From Asticcacaulis sp. AND118 (lineage in GTDB: Bacteria; Pseudomonadota; Alphaproteobacteria; Caulobacterales; Caulobacteraceae): 64,000 bases of DNA. Location: the NCBI RefSeq assembly GCF_020535245.1, contig NZ_CP084911.1, positions 721,001-785,000 on the forward strand. Reading direction: 5' to 3'. A model generated the notes under the pieces. The model searched no databases, was not told the DNA's origin, and saw only the letters and a list, made by a program, of their open reading frames with translations. This document shows positions 60,399-64,000 of the stretch, in pieces. Every line of letters begins with the position of its first letter. The stretch's first letter is position 1. Position numbers and translations under genes: made by a program.

Positions 60399-61412
60399 TT
60401 ATTTCGGTGCCTTGAGACGCGCGTCGGTGGGGGCGTCGCGATCGACCGTCAGCCAGCCGTCGGCGCCGATCTTCAGTTCGGCGACCTGAATGACGGTGCG
60501 CTGGCCGAATTTGGGGTCGGCGACGGCTTCGGGGGCCTTGTACTGGTGCACGAAATAGTAGATCAGCGCGCGGCCGTCATTGACCACCACGTCCGGATGC
60601 TGCCCTTTGTCGTTGTCGGTCGGTTGGCTGCCCGGTTGTTCGAGGATGCGGTTCGGCTGCGGGGTCCAGGTCTTGAGGTCGTCTGAGCGCAGGACCATCA
60701 GGCCCTTCCACACATCGGCGATCATCCAGTAGTGGTCCCCGAACTGAAACACCTTCGGGCCTTCGGCATTGGTGTCGATGACCGGATCGGGCTGACGCAC
60801 CCATGAGATCAGATCCGGGCTTTCGAGTGCGAACAGGCGGCTGCCCTTGCGCTCGTCCTTGAACCACAGGCGATAGACGCCGTCCTTCCTGATGACGCTG
60901 GCGTCGATGGCGCGGTCGGTGCCCAGTTCTAACCGCTCACCGCAGTTCCAGGTCTTCAGGTCCGAACTGGTCAGGTGGACGATGAAACGCCCGGCCTTCC
61001 AGTCCTTGAATACGCCCGGCACGACGGTCAGCCACATATGGTAGGTGCCGTTATCTTCATAAAGTTCCGGGGCCCACAGCGTCTCGCCCGTGCACGACAG
61101 CGGGATGTTGGCGGTGCCCTGATAGGACCATTTCACGCCGTCTTTCGAGGCAGCGACGCCGATGGGCGTGCCGTGCACCCAAGATACGTCGCCATCCGGG
61201 GTCTTCAGGGTGGCGCGACGGTTGGTGTAGAACATCTTCCAGTCCTTCGCCGCCGTGTCGTAGACGATGGAGGCGTCCGCCGCGCCGTCATAGACCGGGT
61301 CGCGGTAGAGGGGCTTGGGGGCGTAGCCCTGTGCCTGCGTGGCGCGCTTTTCCATCACGGCGCAGCCGCCGAATGACAAGGCGGCGAGGGCGAGGCAGAG
61401 AACCTTTTTCAT
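60399..61412 (-). CDS. GH43-like (five-bladed beta-propeller) glycosidase lipoprotein
   Basis: A 337-residue predicted lipoprotein (lipobox SFGGCAV, Cys17). The propeller motifs are PVYDGAADASIVYDTAAKDW (catalytic-base Asp region), WAPELYEDNGTYHMWLTVVP, DRAIDASVIRKDGVYRLWF and NTNAEGPKVFQ-like TNAEGPKVFQFGDHYWMI (acid Glu region). This fits GH43 or related families that act on arabinose-, xylose- or galactose-containing glycans; specificity not readable. It is followed on the right by DoxX and a GH2 gene, suggesting a second glycan locus. Confidence 0.82.
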   Translation of the reverse strand: MKKVLCLALAALSFGGCAVMEKRATQAQGYAPKPLYRDPVYDGAADASIVYDTAAKDWKMFYTNRRATLKTPDGDVSWVHGTPIGVAASKDGVKWSYQGTANIPLSCTGETLWAPELYEDNGTYHMWLTVVPGVFKDWKAGRFIVHLTSSDLKTWNCGERLELGTDRAIDASVIRKDGVYRLWFKDERKGSRLFALESPDLISWVRQPDPVIDTNAEGPKVFQFGDHYWMIADVWKGLMVLRSDDLKTWTPQPNRILEQPGSQPTDNDKGQHPDVVVNDGRALIYYFVHQYKAPEAVADPKFGQRTVIQVAELKIGADGWLTVDRDAPTDARLKAPK

Positions 61413-61480
61413 CGGACGTTCCTTTTATGTATTTGTCCGACTTATAGAGCAATTTCATGCAATTCCAAACAGTATCGCTC

Positions 61481-61513
61481 AAAAAAGATTGCCTGCCGTG
61501 GGTTACGGCAGGC
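61481..61513 (-). terminator. Rho-independent terminator of the DoxX gene
   Basis: On the minus strand GCCTGCCGT-AACCC-ACGGCAGGC is followed by AATCTTTTTT, 22 bases after the stop codon. Confidence 0.9.
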
Positions 61514-61535
61514 GCTGAAGGGCGTATGGGGGAGA

Positions 61536-61952
61536 TCAGGCGCCGACGGCAATCTTACGGTCGCGGCCGATCAGATGATCGACGCTGTAGAGACCGCCGC
61601 CGAACGTCGCGGCGTAGAGGAACCCGCCGGCGATCGATATATTCTTCATGAAGTGGATGAACTGATTTTGGTCAGCGAGTTGATTATGGAAGAAGACCGC
61701 CGTGGCCAGAGTGAAGGCGGCGAGCGCCAGCGACACCAGACGGGTCTGATAACCGACGAGGAAGATCAGGCCGCCGATGATTTCCACGGCCACCGCGCCG
61801 ATATAGGCGACTTCGGGCAGGGGCAGGCCGACCGAGGCGATATAGCCGATGGTGCCGGCGGGGGCGGCCAGCTTCGACAGGCCGGACAGGATGAAGATGG
61901 CGGCGATCAGGACGCGGGCCAGGGCAGGGGTAGCGGCTTCAAGTTTGGACAT
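61536..61952 (-). CDS. DoxX-family membrane protein
   Basis: A 138-residue protein with four membrane segments: ARVLIAAIFILSGLSKLAAP, VAYIGAVAVEIIGGLIFLVG, LVSLALAAFTLATAVFFHNQ and NISIAGGFLYAATFGGG. GLSKL and VEIIGG positions are typical of DoxX. Function poorly defined; relatives are linked to quinone or thiosulfate metabolism and redox stress. ATG at 61952 was chosen; the longer frame to 62093 has no support. It ends with its own terminator. Confidence 0.9.
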   Translation of the reverse strand: MSKLEAATPALARVLIAAIFILSGLSKLAAPAGTIGYIASVGLPLPEVAYIGAVAVEIIGGLIFLVGYQTRLVSLALAAFTLATAVFFHNQLADQNQFIHFMKNISIAGGFLYAATFGGGLYSVDHLIGRDRKIAVGA

Positions 61953-62185
61953 GACACAGGTTCCTTTGAAGAGGTCAGGGTTGACGGCCTGTGTTGTCAG
62001 GTCGTTGACGGATAGATAGCCGTAACGATGGTGTTCCAGTAGTGTGCTTAGGTATAATTCAGCGTTGCTAAAATCGGAACGACGGTATCTCACCTTTACG
62101 GCGTGACAGTTCCAGTCGCTAATTATATTACTTAAATCAGAAGCCAGACTGTCTCCAGACTGGCCGCCGTCAACAGGGGATGCCC

Positions 62186-64000
62186 ATGCCGACCTTCCAA
62201 CCCGATCGCCGCACCTTCATCGCCCTGCTGGGGTCGGCTGCGGCCACGCCGACGGCGTTATATGCGGCGTCTTCGCCTGAAAGCCCGGCGCGCGAGGGGA
62301 CGGTGTCTCTGGCCGGCAAGTGGCGCTTCGCGCTCGATCATAACGACATCGGGCTGGCCGATTACTGGTTCAACAAAACCATGCCGTCCGACCTGCAAAT
62401 CCGCCTGCCGGGCATTTTGCAGACGCAGGGCTACGGCAATGAGATCGAGGCCGAGACGCAGTTCGTCGCCGCCCTGCCGCGCGACATGCGCTGGTATCTG
62501 CTGCCGCAGTACAAACCCTATACTCAGCCCGGCAATATCAAGGTGCCCTATCTGTCGCAGCCGGTGCGGCACTATCTGGGCGTCGCCTGGTATCAGCGCG
62601 ATATCGAAATCCCCGAAGCCTGGGCGGGCAAGCGCATCGCGCTGCATCTGGAGCGTACGCGCTGGCGCACCGACATCTATGTCGGCAATAAACTGGCCGG
62701 CTCCAGCCGCTCACTGGTCGCGCCGCACGAGGCCGACCTGGGGATATTGAAGCCCGGCACGCACCGCCTGTCGCTGCGTATCGATAACCGGATGCAGGAG
62801 CCGGTCTATCGCCCTGATGGCCATGCGGTGTCGGATGGCGAAGGCTCGACGTGGAACGGCGTGGTCGGGCGCATCGAACTGTCGGCGACGTCGCCCGTGT
62901 GGATCGACGACGCGCAGGTCTTCCCTGATCTCACCAGAAAGTCGGCGCAGGTGCGCGTGAAGATCGGCAACCTGACCGGAAAGGCCGGATCGGGGACGCT
63001 GAGCGTCGGCAAGGTCTCGGTTCCGGTGACGTGGACCGTCGAGGGCGGTGTGGCGGCTATCGACGTGCCCATGCCGGACGCGAAACCGTGGTCGGAATTC
63101 ACCCCGGTCCTGCAAAAGCTCACCGTCGCGCTGATCGGTACGGACGCTGACAACAGGCGTGACCTGACCTTCGGTATGCGCGAGGTCCGCACCGAAGGCC
63201 GTCAGATTCTGATCAATGGCGAGCGCTTGGACTTTCGCGCCACCCATGACGGCGGCGGCTTCCCGCTGACCGGATATCCAGCCACCGATGTCGAGACGTG
63301 GAAGCGCATCATTGCGATCTGTAAGGACTGGGGCTTTAACGGGATGCGCTTCCATTCGTGGTGCCCGCCCGAAGCGGCCTTCACGGCGGCCGACGAACTG
63401 GGCTTCTACTTGCAACCCGAATGCGGCATGTGGAACAATTTCGATCCGGGCCGCAAGATGCTGGCCGTGCTGCATGACGAGACGGAACGCCTGCTCAAGG
63501 CCTATGGCAATCACCCGTCCTTCATCATGCTGGCGGCGTCGAACGAACCGGCCGGGCAATATCCGCAGCAACTGTCTGAATGGGATTTGAAGTGGCGCAA
63601 GGCCGATCCGCGCCGTCTCTATGCCGACGGCATCGGACGCTTTTCACCGCCGCCGGGCGGCCCCGGCACGCCCTATGCTTCGGATTTTCTGGGTACGATC
63701 CGCGGGCGCGGTCCCGGCGGCTGGTTCGGCGAGGACTACGAAAAGGCCCTGACCGACTCCACCGGCAATGCCGACATTCCGTGCATCGCGCACGAGGTCG
63801 GCCAATGGTGCGCCTATCCCGACTTCGGCATCATCGACAAGTTTTCGGGCAAGGGTAAATACGACGCCTTCCCGCAAGGCATAGGCTGGGGCGATCGCGC
63901 CTATATGGTGCCGGGCAATTACGAGATCATGCGCGATTCCGCGCAAGCGCACGGGCTTTTGAGCCTTAACAAAGAATTGGCCCACGCTTCCGGACGTTTT
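62186..64000 (+). CDS. Glycoside hydrolase family 2 enzyme, Tat-exported, C-terminal end outside window
   Basis: 605 residues are visible and the frame runs off the right edge. N-terminus has a Tat-like motif PDRRTFIALLG. The GH2 sugar-binding domain (SLAGKWRFALDHNDIGLADY, AWYQRDIEIP) and immunoglobulin-like domain precede the TIM barrel: GFNGMRFHSWCPPEAAFTAA, acid/base Glu in MLAASNEPAGQ, and predicted nucleophile Glu in CIAHEVGQW. It is a beta-galactosidase/beta-glucuronidase-like enzyme with an unusually long insert around the barrel; specificity unknown. ATG at 62186 has AGGGG six bases upstream; ATG at 62180 overlaps that site. Confidence 0.88.
   Translation, partial: MPTFQPDRRTFIALLGSAAATPTALYAASSPESPAREGTVSLAGKWRFALDHNDIGLADYWFNKTMPSDLQIRLPGILQTQGYGNEIEAETQFVAALPRDMRWYLLPQYKPYTQPGNIKVPYLSQPVRHYLGVAWYQRDIEIPEAWAGKRIALHLERTRWRTDIYVGNKLAGSSRSLVAPHEADLGILKPGTHRLSLRIDNRMQEPVYRPDGHAVSDGEGSTWNGVVGRIELSATSPVWIDDAQVFPDLTRKSAQVRVKIGNLTGKAGSGTLSVGKVSVPVTWTVEGGVAAIDVPMPDAKPWSEFTPVLQKLTVALIGTDADNRRDLTFGMREVRTEGRQILINGERLDFRATHDGGGFPLTGYPATDVETWKRIIAICKDWGFNGMRFHSWCPPEAAFTAADELGFYLQPECGMWNNFDPGRKMLAVLHDETERLLKAYGNHPSFIMLAASNEPAGQYPQQLSEWDLKWRKADPRRLYADGIGRFSPPPGGPGTPYASDFLGTIRGRGPGGWFGEDYEKALTDSTGNADIPCIAHEVGQWCAYPDFGIIDKFSGKGKYDAFPQGIGWGDRAYMVPGNYEIMRDSAQAHGLLSLNKELAHASGRF

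Noticed and set aside
1-64000. CRISPR arrays, tRNA, rRNA, insertion sequences, prophage genes
   Set aside because: No regular spaced repeats, transposase, integrase or structural RNA sequence was recognised.

Overview
The window is a high-GC (about 60% by eye), densely packed bacterial chromosome segment with both edges inside genes. The protein families point to an alphaproteobacterium of the Caulobacterales, perhaps Asticcacaulis: a Xanthomonas/Caulobacter-type TonB-dependent receptor under FecI/FecR control, short periplasmic Wza-like export proteins, and many secreted glycoside hydrolases. The genus is an inference from gene content; no rRNA or tRNA gene was seen.

Region 1 (1-6.8 kb, minus strand) looks like a galactan-utilisation locus. 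It holds a secreted GH53 endo-beta-1,4-galactanase, an ECF sigma factor overlapping its FecR-type anti-sigma gene, a TonB-dependent receptor with an N-terminal signalling (STN) domain, and the start of a GH2 beta-galactosidase. The GH53 and receptor genes share a 29-bp upstream element. An orphan hybrid histidine kinase follows at 6.9-9.8 kb.

Region 2 (10.2-16.2 kb) has a secreted clan GH-A-like protein, a small proline-rich lipoprotein, and a metal/iron block: EF-hand protein and DUF4198 protein divergent from a TonB-dependent receptor plus its own TonB, with two Fur-box-like palindromes in the shared promoter region.

Region 3 (16.3-52.7 kb) is a large Wzx/Wzy-type exopolysaccharide locus. 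It has UDP-glucose dehydrogenase (ugd) and two NAD-dependent epimerases for uronic-acid precursors; an initiating phosphosugar transferase; several GT4 glycosyltransferases including a 763-residue protein with two GT4 modules in one chain; Wzx flippase; two paralogous Wzy-like polymerases, each preceded by a paralogous membrane acyltransferase; five membrane acyltransferases in total and two hexapeptide acetyltransferases; a Wzc-type tyrosine autokinase, a Wza-like export protein and an outer-membrane beta-barrel. Unusual passengers are a secreted GH-A-like protein, a GH71/99-like protein, a PPP-family phosphatase, a DUF1501/DUF1800 pair and a 2-oxoglutarate/Fe(II) oxygenase. A near-identical promoter-like element lies upstream of both wza and the uronate-epimerase gene. 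The polymer is probably acidic and heavily acylated (inference).

Region 4 (53-64 kb) is mostly ordinary: surE-pcm, a DUF885 metallopeptidase-like protein, galE (which may feed the polymer with UDP-galactose), alr-dadA divergent from an Lrp/AsnC regulator (D-alanine catabolism), then a GH43-like lipoprotein, a DoxX protein and the start of a second GH2 enzyme with a Tat-like signal, suggesting another glycan-degradation cluster beyond the right edge.
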